Below, in pieces: positions 18,698 to 27,184 of a stretch of 64,000 bases of DNA. The stretch lies in contig JASCPE010000002.1 of the NCBI GenBank assembly GCA_029959865.1, positions 434,001 through 498,000 of the forward strand. Reading direction: 5' to 3'. A model generated the notes under the pieces. That model searched no databases. It was given only the letters and a program-made list of their open reading frames with translations, and was not told the DNA's origin. The position numbers and the translations under genes are program-made. The DNA comes from Microbacteriaceae bacterium PS02070 (GTDB lineage Bacteria > Actinomycetota > Actinomycetes > Actinomycetales > Microbacteriaceae). The first letter of the stretch is position 1; the number at the start of each line of letters is the position of its first letter.

Positions 18698-19737
18698 AGT
18701 TCTCGCACCTTCTGTCGCCGCACGATCCAGATGAACAGGGGGGCGCCGACGATCGCGGTGAGGATGCCGACCTCCACTTCGCCGGGGCGTGCCACGAGGC
18801 GGCCGATGGTGTCTGCAGCGACGAGCAGACACGCACCGACGACCACCGAGAACGGGAGGAGCCATCGGTGATCCGTGCCGATGAGGAGTCGGCACATGTG
18901 CGGCACGACGAGGCCGACGAAGCCGATGGGCCCGGCGACTGCGGTGGCGGCCCCGCAGAGGATGACTGCGCCGACCGCGGCGATCATGCGGGTGCGCCCC
19001 ACGTTCTCGCCGAGCCCCGCGGCCATGTCGTCACCGAGGGCGAGCGAGTTCATGCCGCGGGCGGTGATCATGCAGATCAGCGCCCCGATTCCGAGGATCG
19101 GAAGCAGGAGCACGATACGGTCCCACGTGGCGCCACCGACCCCGCCGATCTGCCAGAACCGGAACGACTCCACGAGGTCGACCCGCGGAAGGAGAACGGC
19201 GCTGACGAGCGACATGAACGCCGCGGAGGTCGCCGCGCCGGCGAGTGCGAGCTTCAGCGGGGTGGCCCCCCCTCGTCCGAGTGAGCCCACTGCGTACACG
19301 AACACTGCTGCCGCGGCTGACCCCAGGATCGCGAGCAGGATCCGCGGGTAGGTGGCGGTGATGTTGAAGAGGGCGAGTCCGATGACGACCGCGAGTGCAG
19401 CGCCGCTGGTCACTCCCAGGATGCCGGGGTCGGCGAGGGGATTGCGCGTCACCGCCTGCATCGTGGCGCCGGACATCGCCAGTGCGGCGCCGATGAGAAC
19501 CGCGAGCACGGTGCGTGGAATCCGGTTGAGGACGGCGGCGCCGGAGATTCCTTCCGGGTGGCCGGTGAGCGCCGCCACGATCTCCGCCAGCGAGACGTCT
19601 CGCACCCCGAGGGAGACGCTCGCCACACACAGGATCGCCAGTAGCACGAGGCCGCCGACGATCCATGCCATGGCGGCACCAGCCGGACGTCTCGACGGGG
19701 AGACGTCCGGCTGGTGGGTGGCGGTGGCCGTCGTCAC
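18694..19737 (-). CDS. Iron-siderophore ABC transporter permease (FecCD family), first subunit
   Basis: A 347-residue FecCD-type permease with RIPRTVLAVLIGAALAMSGA, RNPLADPGILGVTSGAAL and GPIGFVGLVVPHMCRLLIG, the hallmark segments of the family. I chose the GTG at 19737 (VTTATATHQPD), which lies 4 bp past the substrate-binding protein's stop. In-frame codons further upstream would overlap that gene heavily and encode an Arg/Ser-rich stretch unlike a membrane protein N-terminus. Pairs with the following permease to make the inner-membrane channel. Confidence 0.92.
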   Translation of the reverse strand: MTTATATHQPDVSPSRRPAGAAMAWIVGGLVLLAILCVASVSLGVRDVSLAEIVAALTGHPEGISGAAVLNRIPRTVLAVLIGAALAMSGATMQAVTRNPLADPGILGVTSGAALAVVIGLALFNITATYPRILLAILGSAAAAVFVYAVGSLGRGGATPLKLALAGAATSAAFMSLVSAVLLPRVDLVESFRFWQIGGVGGATWDRIVLLLPILGIGALICMITARGMNSLALGDDMAAGLGENVGRTRMIAAVGAVILCGAATAVAGPIGFVGLVVPHMCRLLIGTDHRWLLPFSVVVGACLLVAADTIGRLVARPGEVEVGILTAIVGAPLFIWIVRRQKVREL

Positions 19738-19741
19738 CGAC

Positions 19742-20791
19742 TCAGCTGAGCGGGCCTGCGAGGACCGCGAAGTACTCGTCGATGCCCCACGGGATGGACA
19801 GCGGCGATGGGTTGGCCGAGGCAGCCAACGGGGTGCTGTTCTCCAGGATCGCGATGCGTCCCTCCGCAACCGCGGGGATCTGGGACAGGAGCGGGTCAGC
19901 CTGCAGCGTCGAGATGACGTCCTGTCCGGGGTCGCCGTAGGTGACGAAGACATCGACGTCGTCGAAGCGGTCAGCCTCCTCGGCGCTCACCGAGACGTAG
20001 AACTCCTCGGTGTTCGCGGATTCCTCCGCCACGATCGTGGGTGCGGGAAGGCCTGCTTCTTCGAGGAAGCCCGGGCGGGTGTCGTGGCTCGTGTAGAACC
20101 CGACCTGGCTGAGGTCGGCGGGGTCGAGGTATGCGAACAGGACCTTCTTCCCGTCGAGTGCGGGCTGGGCGGCGAGGGCGTCAGAGACCTGCTGCTCAAG
20201 GTCGCCGATCAGTTCCTCACCCTCGTCCGCGAGGCCGATCGCCTCGGAGTTCAGACGGATCATGTCCTGATACGACGTGCCCCACGCGACTTCCGGGTAT
20301 GCGACCACGGGAGCGATCTTCGACAGCGTGTCGTAGTCGTCCTGGCTCAGGCCCGAGTAGGAGGCCAGGATGACGTCGGGGTCGGTGTCCGCGACGGCCT
20401 CGAAGTCGATGCCGTCTGCCTCGTCGAAGAGGACCGGTGTCTCCGCGCCGAGCTCTTCGAGCTTGTCTTCGACCCAGGGCAGCACGCCGTCACCGTCGTC
20501 GTCGCCCCACGTCGCCTTGCTCATGCCGACGGGCACGACCCCGAGGGCGAGCGGCACCTCGTGGTTGCCCCACGCGACAGCGGCGATCCGCTCCGGCTTG
20601 GACTCAATGATGGTTTCGCCGTAGGCGTGCTCGATCGTGACGGGGAAGCCCTCGGAGCTGGCGGCGTCGGTGGCCTGAGTGTCATCGCTGGGGGCGGTGT
20701 CGTCCGCCGACGCACAGCCGGCCAGGAGAAGACTCGCGGCTGCGGTGAGAGCGAGGGCACCCACAATGCGGGAGCGGGGAGTACGGATCAC
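19742..20791 (-). CDS. Iron-siderophore substrate-binding lipoprotein
   Basis: A 349-residue periplasmic-binding-protein-like lipoprotein. It has a basic start, a hydrophobic core and lipobox LLLAGC, with Cys26 as the lipidated residue, then an Asp/Thr-rich linker. The mature part has the FepB/FhuD layout: PERIAAVAWGNHEVPLALG, GIDFEAVADTDPDVILAS and SIPWGIDEYFAVL. It captures a ferric siderophore at the outer face of the membrane and delivers it to the two permeases. It is the first gene of the five-gene operon. A palindromic DtxR/IdeR-type site lies 64 bp upstream of its start, so iron repression is likely. The siderophore itself cannot be named. Confidence 0.93.
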   Translation of the reverse strand: MIRTPRSRIVGALALTAAASLLLAGCASADDTAPSDDTQATDAASSEGFPVTIEHAYGETIIESKPERIAAVAWGNHEVPLALGVVPVGMSKATWGDDDGDGVLPWVEDKLEELGAETPVLFDEADGIDFEAVADTDPDVILASYSGLSQDDYDTLSKIAPVVAYPEVAWGTSYQDMIRLNSEAIGLADEGEELIGDLEQQVSDALAAQPALDGKKVLFAYLDPADLSQVGFYTSHDTRPGFLEEAGLPAPTIVAEESANTEEFYVSVSAEEADRFDDVDVFVTYGDPGQDVISTLQADPLLSQIPAVAEGRIAILENSTPLAASANPSPLSIPWGIDEYFAVLAGPLS

Positions 20792-20855
20792 GTTCGATCC
20801 ATCCTTTCTGCCGTCGGGTAACGGCGGTTGCAGAGCGGGTGATCCGCTCCGTCCG

Positions 20856-20874
20856 TAAGGCTAGCCTTACCTTA
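20856..20874 (-). promoter_or_regulatory. DtxR/IdeR-type iron box upstream of the siderophore-uptake operon
   Basis: The 19-mer TAAGGCTAGCCTTACCTTA contains a perfect 14-bp palindrome (TAAGGCTAGCCTTA). It matches about 15 of 19 positions of the DtxR/IdeR consensus known from Actinobacteria. It lies 65-83 bp upstream of the start codon of the substrate-binding protein. An iron-loaded DtxR-family repressor would be expected to bind here and silence uptake when iron is plentiful. Confidence 0.85.
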
Positions 20875-20931
20875 GACCCCGCTTTCACGATCCGCGAGTC
20901 GATGATCTTCCTGTGAAGCGGAAAGCCTCGA

Positions 20932-20990
20932 ACACGCACCGAGGGCCGGGACGGATCACGCGATCCCTCCCGGCCCTCGATTGTGCGTGT
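20932..20990. terminator. Long hairpin terminator at the end of bioY
   Basis: Nested perfect arms: ACACGCAC (20932-20939) with GTGCGTGT (20983-20990), and CGAGGGCCGGGA (20940-20951) with TCCCGGCCCTCG (20968-20979), joined by a 3-base bulge and closed by a 16-base loop. The outer right arm reaches the last base of the bioY stop codon. It insulates bioY from the divergent iron-operon promoter. Confidence 0.8.
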
Positions 20991-21622
20991 CAGTCGCGTG
21001 TGCTGCGCTCCGCCGCCCGGACGCCGACCCACGCCGCGGGCACGAGGAGGGCCGCTGCGGCGGCTTTGATGAGGCCGGGGACGATGAAGGGGAGCACGCC
21101 CGCGGCCATCACCGATGCGAAGGTGACTTCGGTGCCGGCGACCGTCGACAGGATGAAGGCCATGTACGGCACCCCGATGAGGAAGGGGATGATCGAGGAG
21201 GCGACGAAGCCGACGAAGGCCAGCCACGGGGTGCGGTCCCAGGCGCGCTGCGCGAACCAGCCGGCCACGAAGGCCGCGGGAATGAAGCCGAGAACAAATC
21301 CGAACGAGGGAGTCAGCACGTAGGCGGGACCTGCCAGGGGAGCGGCGAAGACGGGCACACCGGCGAGGCCGGTGACAGCGTAGGTCGCAAGCGCGGCCGC
21401 ACCGCGGCGAGCGCCGAGCGCGGCGCCGACGACGATGACCCCGAGGGTTTGGCCCGTGATCGGGATCGGCCCGATGAAGAACGACACCTTCGCCAGGAGC
21501 GCGACGAGGGCGACGCCGGTCAGGACCAGCGCGGCATCGAGGGCGAATGCCCGTACGCGGGAGGATGGGCGCGCGACGAGGTCTGCGAGGACGGCGCGGC
21601 GCGGCGCGGCGGAGAGGGACAT
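20990..21622 (-). CDS. bioY: Biotin transporter BioY
   Basis: A 210-residue S-component of an ECF transporter (or solitary biotin carrier), with six hydrophobic segments. Family segments seen are VSFFIGPIPITGQTLGVIVVGAALGARRGAAAL (read in two parts), the glycine-rich GLAGVPVFA, and TPSFGFVLGFIPAAFVAGW. Solitary BioY proteins can transport biotin; no bioM/bioN ATPase or T-component genes are adjacent here. A large hairpin follows the stop codon. The upstream gap to the amidase gene is only 57 bp, so read-through from the amidase promoter is possible. Confidence 0.9.
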   Translation of the reverse strand: MSLSAAPRRAVLADLVARPSSRVRAFALDAALVLTGVALVALLAKVSFFIGPIPITGQTLGVIVVGAALGARRGAAALATYAVTGLAGVPVFAAPLAGPAYVLTPSFGFVLGFIPAAFVAGWFAQRAWDRTPWLAFVGFVASSIIPFLIGVPYMAFILSTVAGTEVTFASVMAAGVLPFIVPGLIKAAAAALLVPAAWVGVRAAERSTRD

Positions 21623-21679
21623 GGGGGCTCCTTCGATCGCTCAGGGTAGGCGGGCGTGCACGCGGCCCGCGCGACCATC

Positions 21680-23644
21680 CTAGGGGTGGGGGGGAAGAGG
21701 AACGAAGGACATCTGCGCTGCCCCGCCGGCGTGGGCGAGGACGAGGATTTCCGGTGTCAGTCGGCGGCGGGCACGCGATACCTCGCCGCTGTACCGCCCG
21801 CACTCGCCCGCGACCGGGCGGAGAATGTGTCCGTCGGCCGTGACAGAGGCATCGGCGACCGGGGGGTCCAGCTGAACGTCGACTCGCCACTGGCGATCCT
21901 CGCTGGTTACGTCGACGTCGACCCTCAGCTGCCCGTCGAGCGTTCCGTCACCGGCCACGGCCGGCCGGATCTGGTTGCTGGGGAGGGTGGGAGTGAGGAA
22001 CGCGGGTTCGCGGCGGCGCGTGGCGTGCTCGTACGCACGCGCCCGGTCGAGGAGGACGTCGTCGCTGTAGGCGGGCCCCGCGAAAGTCAGCCCGACCGGC
22101 ATCTGCGTGTCGGACATGCACCCCATCGGCACTGTCACGCTGGGGATCCCCAGGTGGCGCAGCACGCGATTGGTGTGGGAGTAGACGACACCGTTGCGCG
22201 AGGCCTGCTCCAGTGATTCGACGCGAGTGAACAGGTCGTCCCGACCGACGTCGCCGGCAGCGGGGAACACCACCAGATCGAGATCGTTCTCACGCAGCCA
22301 GTCTTCGAAGTCGACGCGCCGAGCTTCCTCGAGCCCTCGGAGGAGGTGGTCGAATCCGTCGACGTCCTCGAGTGAGTCGGGCAGGCCGGCCTTGACCAGT
22401 TCAGCCAGTCGTTGCCAGTCGAACCCGCCGCGCGCCCGTGTGATCCAGACGGGAACGGGTGCGTCCTCGACGGGGAACACCGTGTCACCGTCGACGTCCG
22501 CCCAGGAATTCAGCGCCGGGTCGCCGTTGATCCGCAAGAAGTCGTCGAAGAGCTTCGCCGTCACGACGCCGCCCTCCAGCGATCGCCAGTTCGAAGGAAC
22601 GAGCCCGCGCGCGGCGAGCCCCTGGGCGCCGGGGCGATCCTCTTCGTAGTTGGACACAACGGGAAAGTCGACGTGGACGATCTCGGCGCCGAGCGCGCGC
22701 AGGTCCTCGGCCGCGCGGTCCCAGAGAGCGCGCACACTGTCTCTGGTCACGGGTGGGTCGACGGCGTCGAGGTCCTCGCCGATGTACATCTTCGGGACGC
22801 CGATGCGCACGCCATCAAGCCGGTCCGGACGTTCTCGCACCAGCGGGCGCGGCAGGGTCTCCCGCGGTTTCGGGAGGGGCACGACGCGCTGTTGCCGCCA
22901 GAAGTCCCCCTCCGTGACGGGGTCTTCCTCAGCGAGGACATCGAGCACGAGGAGGAGATCATCGACGGACCGCGTGTGCGGCACGACGACGTCGCACGTG
23001 GGGCGCAGTGGCCAGTTGCCGCGGATCGAGAGGACTCCGCGCGACGGGGTGTAGGCGACGAGAGCATTGTTGGATGCGGGGGAGCGGCCGGATGAGACGG
23101 TCTCCTCCGCCATGCCGAACGCACACATGCTCGCCGCGGTGGCGGTCCCGGAGCCGTTTGAGGATCCCGATCCGTACGCCGCCGTCAGGTAGACCGGGTT
23201 GTAGGGGCTGCGGGCATAGTCATAGAGACCGGGTTGGACGCCTCCCGCGGCCATCGGCGGCATGTTCGTCTTCCCGAGGAGCACGGCACCGGCGGCGCGC
23301 AGCTGCGCGATGGAGGCGGCGTCCTCGGTGGCGATGAGGTCGGCGAGCGCCGGGCTCCCGCACGCGACGGTGAGTCCCTTCACCTTGTAGCTGTCTTTCA
23401 CCGTGAAGGGGATCCCCTCCAGAGGGCCCGCCTCGCCTCGGTGGCGTCGGGCGTCGGAGGCTGCGGCGTCGTCAAGGACGTCGGGGTTGAGTACTGCGAT
23501 CGCATGCAGGCAGAGGCCGGTCCGGTCGTAGTAGGCGATCCGGTTGAGGTAGGCCACGACGAGGTCGACGCTGGTGACACGACCGGCGTCCAGTGCCTCG
23601 AGCATCTCTGCGATGCTCCACTCCCATACGTCTGCCGCGCTCAT
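21680..23644 (-). CDS. Amidase-signature family amidase
   Basis: A 654-residue protein. The catalytic core has the Ser-cisSer-Lys arrangement: lysine in FTVKDSYKVKG (Lys83), the Gly/Ser loop GSGSSNGSGTATAAS (about residues 158-172) and the nucleophile loop ETVSSGRSPAS (Ser185 by alignment). A C-terminal extension of about 110 residues beyond the usual catalytic core is rich in Asp/Val and may be a beta domain. Amidases of this family hydrolyse carboxamides to acid and ammonia; substrate not predictable. I start at MSAADVWEWS, since the open frame upstream overlaps an opposite-strand small gene and is low quality. Confidence 0.85.
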   Translation of the reverse strand: MSAADVWEWSIAEMLEALDAGRVTSVDLVVAYLNRIAYYDRTGLCLHAIAVLNPDVLDDAAASDARRHRGEAGPLEGIPFTVKDSYKVKGLTVACGSPALADLIATEDAASIAQLRAAGAVLLGKTNMPPMAAGGVQPGLYDYARSPYNPVYLTAAYGSGSSNGSGTATAASMCAFGMAEETVSSGRSPASNNALVAYTPSRGVLSIRGNWPLRPTCDVVVPHTRSVDDLLLVLDVLAEEDPVTEGDFWRQQRVVPLPKPRETLPRPLVRERPDRLDGVRIGVPKMYIGEDLDAVDPPVTRDSVRALWDRAAEDLRALGAEIVHVDFPVVSNYEEDRPGAQGLAARGLVPSNWRSLEGGVVTAKLFDDFLRINGDPALNSWADVDGDTVFPVEDAPVPVWITRARGGFDWQRLAELVKAGLPDSLEDVDGFDHLLRGLEEARRVDFEDWLRENDLDLVVFPAAGDVGRDDLFTRVESLEQASRNGVVYSHTNRVLRHLGIPSVTVPMGCMSDTQMPVGLTFAGPAYSDDVLLDRARAYEHATRRREPAFLTPTLPSNQIRPAVAGDGTLDGQLRVDVDVTSEDRQWRVDVQLDPPVADASVTADGHILRPVAGECGRYSGEVSRARRRLTPEILVLAHAGGAAQMSFVPLPPHP

Positions 23645-23773
23645 GTGTGGTCCCTTCGTCCGGTGCTCCCATCTTCGTCCTGTGAGAAGCGCAGGTGTAT
23701 TCCGGCACGGCGACGTCACAGACCTGAAACCTTGCGGACGCTCACGCGTTGCGATGGTCGCTATCGTTGCCGC

Positions 23774-24091
23774 ATGGGATTCTTCGGGAGCCGCGACAAG
23801 CAGGCCGCTGACGGTCAGGATGTGGCGCTTCCTACCCTGTCGGTCGAACAGGCGAATCACCTCCGTGCCGTCACCCGGACGGTGCTGGCCGAGATCGGAT
23901 TCGAGGCGACCGTATTCGGCAGCCACCTGGAGGTCGCCGACGGCCGAGAGCTGGAAATGGATGCGCTCGCCGAGCGAGTGCGTACCGTGCCGCGTGCCGA
24001 GTGGGAGGCAGTGGTGCGCGAGCACGTCGCGCTCCTGCCGCAGACCCCCCGCGAGGCCGGTCCTCAGGAGCGCCTCTCCGACGAGTCGTAG
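23774..24091 (+). CDS. Small conserved-looking hypothetical protein
   Basis: A 105-residue soluble protein (MGFFGSRDKQAADGQD start) with no membrane segment or signal. Its middle, EQANHLRAVTRTVLAEIGFEATVFGSHLEVADGRELEMDALA, looks like a compact alpha/beta fold. Codon use is normal for the genome. It starts 129 bp from the divergent amidase and ends 124 bp before the PLP enzyme gene. I do not recognise a family. It resembles the T3SS-chaperone/YbjN-like 'bacterial sensory transduction' size class only loosely, and I assign no function. Confidence 0.65.
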   Translation: MGFFGSRDKQAADGQDVALPTLSVEQANHLRAVTRTVLAEIGFEATVFGSHLEVADGRELEMDALAERVRTVPRAEWEAVVREHVALLPQTPREAGPQERLSDES

Positions 24092-24215
24092 GTCACCGAC
24101 CGGGCGCGGGCGGTGACGATGCGGGTCGCGGTCCCGTCGCGCGGTGGCATCGATCACCGGCGAAGATGACGTCATCTGCCGCGCGTATCGCGTCGTCCCC
24201 GGTAGCGTCGAGCCC

Positions 24216-25418
24216 ATGACCCGCCCGGACAAGGAAGACGCACAGACCCTCTCCGACTTGAGCATGGCTGTCCATGCGGGCAACCGGGTGGACGAGGGGA
24301 GTCGTGCGCTGCGCACGCCGCTCGTGATGGCCAACTCCTACCTCCTCGACGACGATCCTTCGCAGATCAGCTGGTCATCGACGGACGGTGGGCTCTATAC
24401 ACGGAACACGGGCGTCAATCAGGTCGCGCTGCAGCGCAAGCTGGCCGCGCTCGAGGGGGCGGAGGACGCAGTCGCGCTCGCGTCGGGGGTCGCGGCACTG
24501 CACGCGGTCTTCTTCACGCATTTGCGCAGCGGAGACCATGTGGTCGTTTCTGACGCGACGTATGAGGCCACGTTCAAGCTGTTCACCGATCTCTTGCCCG
24601 TGAAGTATGGGATCGATGCAACCTTCGTGAATATCTCGGACGCGGACGCCGTGCGGACGGCGGTGACGCCGCGCACTCGTTTGATCGTGACCGAGGTGAT
24701 CGCCAATCCGACGACGCGCGTCGCCGATGTGGGGGTGCTGTCCCAGATTGCCCATGAGGTGGGCGCGCTTCTCGTCGTCGACTCGACGTTCACCCCGCCG
24801 CCGTTGTATCGACCGCTGGCGGATGGTGCCGACTTGGTCGTGCATTCGCTCACGAAGTACATCAACGGCCACGGTGATGCGATGGGCGGTGCCGTCGTCG
24901 GACGGACAGAACTCATCAAACCGATCAAGGACGAAGCGATGGTCGATGTGGGGGGCGTGATTTCACCGTTCAACGCGTGGCAGATCGTGCGCGGCTCGGT
25001 CACCCTCCCGTTGCGGCTCCGCCAGCACGGTGAGACCGCTCTCGCGCTCGCTCACGCATTGGAGGACGACCCGCGCATTGCCTACGTCGCCTATCCGGGG
25101 CTGGAGTCGCACCCGCAGCATGCTCTCGCGACGGCCCAGTTCGGCGGGCGCGGATACGGGGGGATGATCGCGTTCGCGCTGGAGGGTCCGCCTGAGCTTC
25201 AGAACCGCTTCGTCTCCGAGCTGAAGCTCATCACGTCGGCGGTGTCGCTCGGTCATGACGAGTCCCTCATCGTGCATGTCGGCACCGACGGTCCGCGCGT
25301 GCGGTACTACCCGGAGCAGTTCCGCAGGCTGGGGCATCTGCGCTTCTCCGTCGGGTTGGAAGACGTCGAGGACCTGCGTCAGGACTTGCGCGCGGCGCTG
25401 GACGCGGTACGGGACTGA
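24216..25418 (+). CDS. Cys/Met-metabolism PLP enzyme (cystathionine gamma-synthase / methionine gamma-lyase family)
   Basis: A 400-residue trans-sulfuration-family enzyme. Visible are TRNTGVNQVALQRKLAALEG, ALASGVAALHAVFFTHLRSG, VIANPTTRVADV, the cofactor aspartate region LLVVDSTFTPPPLYRPL, and the PLP lysine in HSLTKYINGHGDAMGGAVVG. The C-terminal block TDGPRVRYYPEQFRRLGHLR-FSVGLED is typical. It may act as cystathionine gamma-synthase, gamma-lyase or methionine gamma-lyase; motifs alone do not decide. It stands alone between short gaps, so no partner gene helps. Confidence 0.88.
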   Translation: MTRPDKEDAQTLSDLSMAVHAGNRVDEGSRALRTPLVMANSYLLDDDPSQISWSSTDGGLYTRNTGVNQVALQRKLAALEGAEDAVALASGVAALHAVFFTHLRSGDHVVVSDATYEATFKLFTDLLPVKYGIDATFVNISDADAVRTAVTPRTRLIVTEVIANPTTRVADVGVLSQIAHEVGALLVVDSTFTPPPLYRPLADGADLVVHSLTKYINGHGDAMGGAVVGRTELIKPIKDEAMVDVGGVISPFNAWQIVRGSVTLPLRLRQHGETALALAHALEDDPRIAYVAYPGLESHPQHALATAQFGGRGYGGMIAFALEGPPELQNRFVSELKLITSAVSLGHDESLIVHVGTDGPRVRYYPEQFRRLGHLRFSVGLEDVEDLRQDLRAALDAVRD

Positions 25419-25484
25419 TTGCGGTAACCAAAGCCCCTCTGGGAGGGCGGGTGACGGACGGCCTGCGGGAAAGCGCGGACAAGC

Positions 25485-26393
25485 TCACAGGTGGGGGAAG
25501 GGTCCCTGCTGGTGCTCGCCCTTCTCGTAGATGCGTGAGGCCGGCCCGACGATCTTGCCGTCGACCGTGCCGACGAGGTCGTGGTCCTTGTTCGGATAGT
25601 CAGCTCCGGCGAGCAGGACGCGGAACGCCTCGATTCGCGCACGCTTCTTGTCGTTGGACTTGATGACCGTCCACGGAGCGTCGGCGGTGTCGGTGTAGAA
25701 GAACATCGACTCCTTCGCCTCGGTGTACGCATCCCACTTGTCCAGGCTCGCGAGGTCGGTGGGGGAGAGCTTCCACTGGCGCACCGGGTCGGTGCGGCGC
25801 GAGTCGAACCGCGCGAGCTGTTCCTCGCGGCTGACTGAGAACCAGAGCTTGACGAGGCGGATCCCGGAGTTCACGAGCATGCGCTCGAGTTGCGGCGCCT
25901 CGCGCATGAACTCGAGGTATTCGGTCGGCGTGCAGTAGCCCATGACCCGCTCCACGCCGGCCCTGTTGTACCAGGACCGGTCCATGAAGACCATCTCGCC
26001 GCCCGAGGGGAGGTGGGAGATGTAGCGCTGGAAGTACCACTGTGTCTGTTCGATATCGGTCGGCTTTTCCAACGCGACGATCCGAGCGCCGCGCGGGTTG
26101 AGGTGCTCCATGAACCGCTTGATGGTGCCGCCCTTGCCGGCCGCGTCGCGCCCTTCGTTGATGACGAGGAGCTTGCCTCCGGTCTCCTTGATGTGCAGCT
26201 GATACTTCAAGAGTTCGACCTGGAGCTTGCGCTTTGTCTCCTCGTACTCGTCGCGGGACATCTTCTTGTCGTACGGATACCCCTGCCGCCATGCCTTGCC
26301 GGAGGTCTTCTTGCCGAGGAGTTCGCCGATCTCGTCGATCTCTCCGGCTTCGTCCGATGCGACGACGGTGGGTTCATCAGGTTTCGCGCTCAC
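25485..26393 (-). CDS. ppk2: Polyphosphate kinase 2 (PPK2 family)
   Basis: A 302-residue PPK2 enzyme, which transfers phosphate between polyphosphate and nucleotides. Walker A GRDAAGKGG is at residues 81-89 and the Walker-B/lid region DRSWYNRAGVERVMGYC starts at Asp138. A PPK2-typical WKLSPTDLASLDKWDAYTEA block is near residue 220. The length matches one-domain class I or III PPK2 proteins; the preferred nucleotide (GDP, ADP or AMP) is not decided by the motifs I can see. A separate transcription unit, facing the PLP-enzyme gene. Soluble, cytoplasmic. Confidence 0.93.
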   Translation of the reverse strand: MSAKPDEPTVVASDEAGEIDEIGELLGKKTSGKAWRQGYPYDKKMSRDEYEETKRKLQVELLKYQLHIKETGGKLLVINEGRDAAGKGGTIKRFMEHLNPRGARIVALEKPTDIEQTQWYFQRYISHLPSGGEMVFMDRSWYNRAGVERVMGYCTPTEYLEFMREAPQLERMLVNSGIRLVKLWFSVSREEQLARFDSRRTDPVRQWKLSPTDLASLDKWDAYTEAKESMFFYTDTADAPWTVIKSNDKKRARIEAFRVLLAGADYPNKDHDLVGTVDGKIVGPASRIYEKGEHQQGPFPHL

Positions 26394-26878
26394 AGCGCGA
26401 GCCTATTCCCGCGTGCGTGCGGCGGAAAGAGGCCACGGCCGCGGTGCTCCTTTTTGGGAGTAGCCCGGCTGTTTCTTTCGCCCGACGACGGTCAGCGCGA
26501 CGCGTGGGTGGGGCGGGGGAGAGGCCTCGCTGGGAGCGCTCAGCTCCGGCTGTCCTCACACCGGTCGTGTCTCGATACGGATCGCGAGGGATCGCTGAGG
26601 CCTGGAGAGGGAAATCGCGCGGGGATGTCTCGGCTTCTTCACGGCGAACGAGCCAGGTCTGCCGCGCTGGGGTGAGCCGGGTCCGTGAGGGGGTGGAGAG
26701 GCGATGTTCCTGATCGTCGACGCCGCGCCCGTCGGCCACCTCGGGGTCGAGGCGCTGGCGGGCCTGGGCATTGCGGCTGCGGTGTTGCAGACGGCGCGTG
26801 TGGCCGGTGGAGGCCCGTCACGCGGAATGCTGCGGACGGTCGTGGACAGCCCCGGGAGCAGGCCGTTAGCCTCGGAGC
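26394..26878. other. 485-bp stretch with no convincing gene
   Basis: This gap between ppk2 and the ABM-domain gene contains only short frames. The best is 26704-26928 on the plus strand (74 codons after a GGAGAGG sequence), encoding MFLIVDAAPVGHLGVEALAG and then a basic tail. It would overlap the next gene by 50 bp, and I do not recognise it. Local sequence has stretches of GGGG and simple composition but no repeats or hairpins of note. It may hold the promoter for the next two genes and decayed sequence. Confidence 0.5.
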
Positions 26879-27184
26879 GTGACCTTCGCGAACGTCGGTA
26901 CCATCGGGGTGCTTCCCGGTCAGCGTGATGCCGTGATCGAGATTCTGACGCGACGCAGTGAGGTGCTCCGCGATGCGGGCTGTGTTCAGTACGACGTCGG
27001 GGTCGCTGCGGATGATGCGGACACCGTGTATGTGGTCGAGCTGTGGCAGAGCGAGCAGGCGCACCGGGCGTCGCTGGAGCTCGCGGAGGTGCGCGCGGCG
27101 ATCGCGGAGGCGCGGCCGTTCCTCAGCGGTGCGTTCGGTGGCTTCCGCTTCGACGTTGTGGGTTCGCCCCTGGTCGAGACATGA
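26879..27184 (+). CDS. Antibiotic biosynthesis monooxygenase (ABM) domain protein
   Basis: A 101-residue ferredoxin-like dimeric alpha-beta barrel protein. It has the ABM pattern: strand (TFANVGTIGVLPGQRDAVIEIL), RRSEVLRDAGCVQYDVGVAADD, the YVVELWQSEQAHRASLE strand-helix, and a C-terminal phenylalanine-rich end. Family members range from quinol monooxygenases to heme-degrading enzymes, and many small ones have no known substrate. The start is GTG. Its TGA overlaps the ATG of the next gene, so the two are coupled. Confidence 0.8.
   Translation: MTFANVGTIGVLPGQRDAVIEILTRRSEVLRDAGCVQYDVGVAADDADTVYVVELWQSEQAHRASLELAEVRAAIAEARPFLSGAFGGFRFDVVGSPLVET

Noticed and set aside
20682-21890. A 402-codon Arg-rich frame antisense-overlapping bioY
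   Set aside because: It is a shadow frame: composition is Arg/Pro/Ser-rich, and bioY in the other frame has clear membrane segments and family motifs.
23645-24334. N-terminal extension of the amidase by 230 codons
   Set aside because: It would overlap a plausible small gene on the other strand and lacks similarity in style to amidases; the ATG at 23644 gives the normal family start.
26450-26470. Hairpin with a run of five T (GCTCC-TTTTT-GGGAGT)
   Set aside because: Stem too short, with the T-run in the loop, to call a terminator.
26704-26928. A 74-codon plus-strand gene before the ABM-domain gene
   Set aside because: Overlaps the better supported gene by 50 bp, ends in an Arg-rich tail, and matches nothing I recognise.
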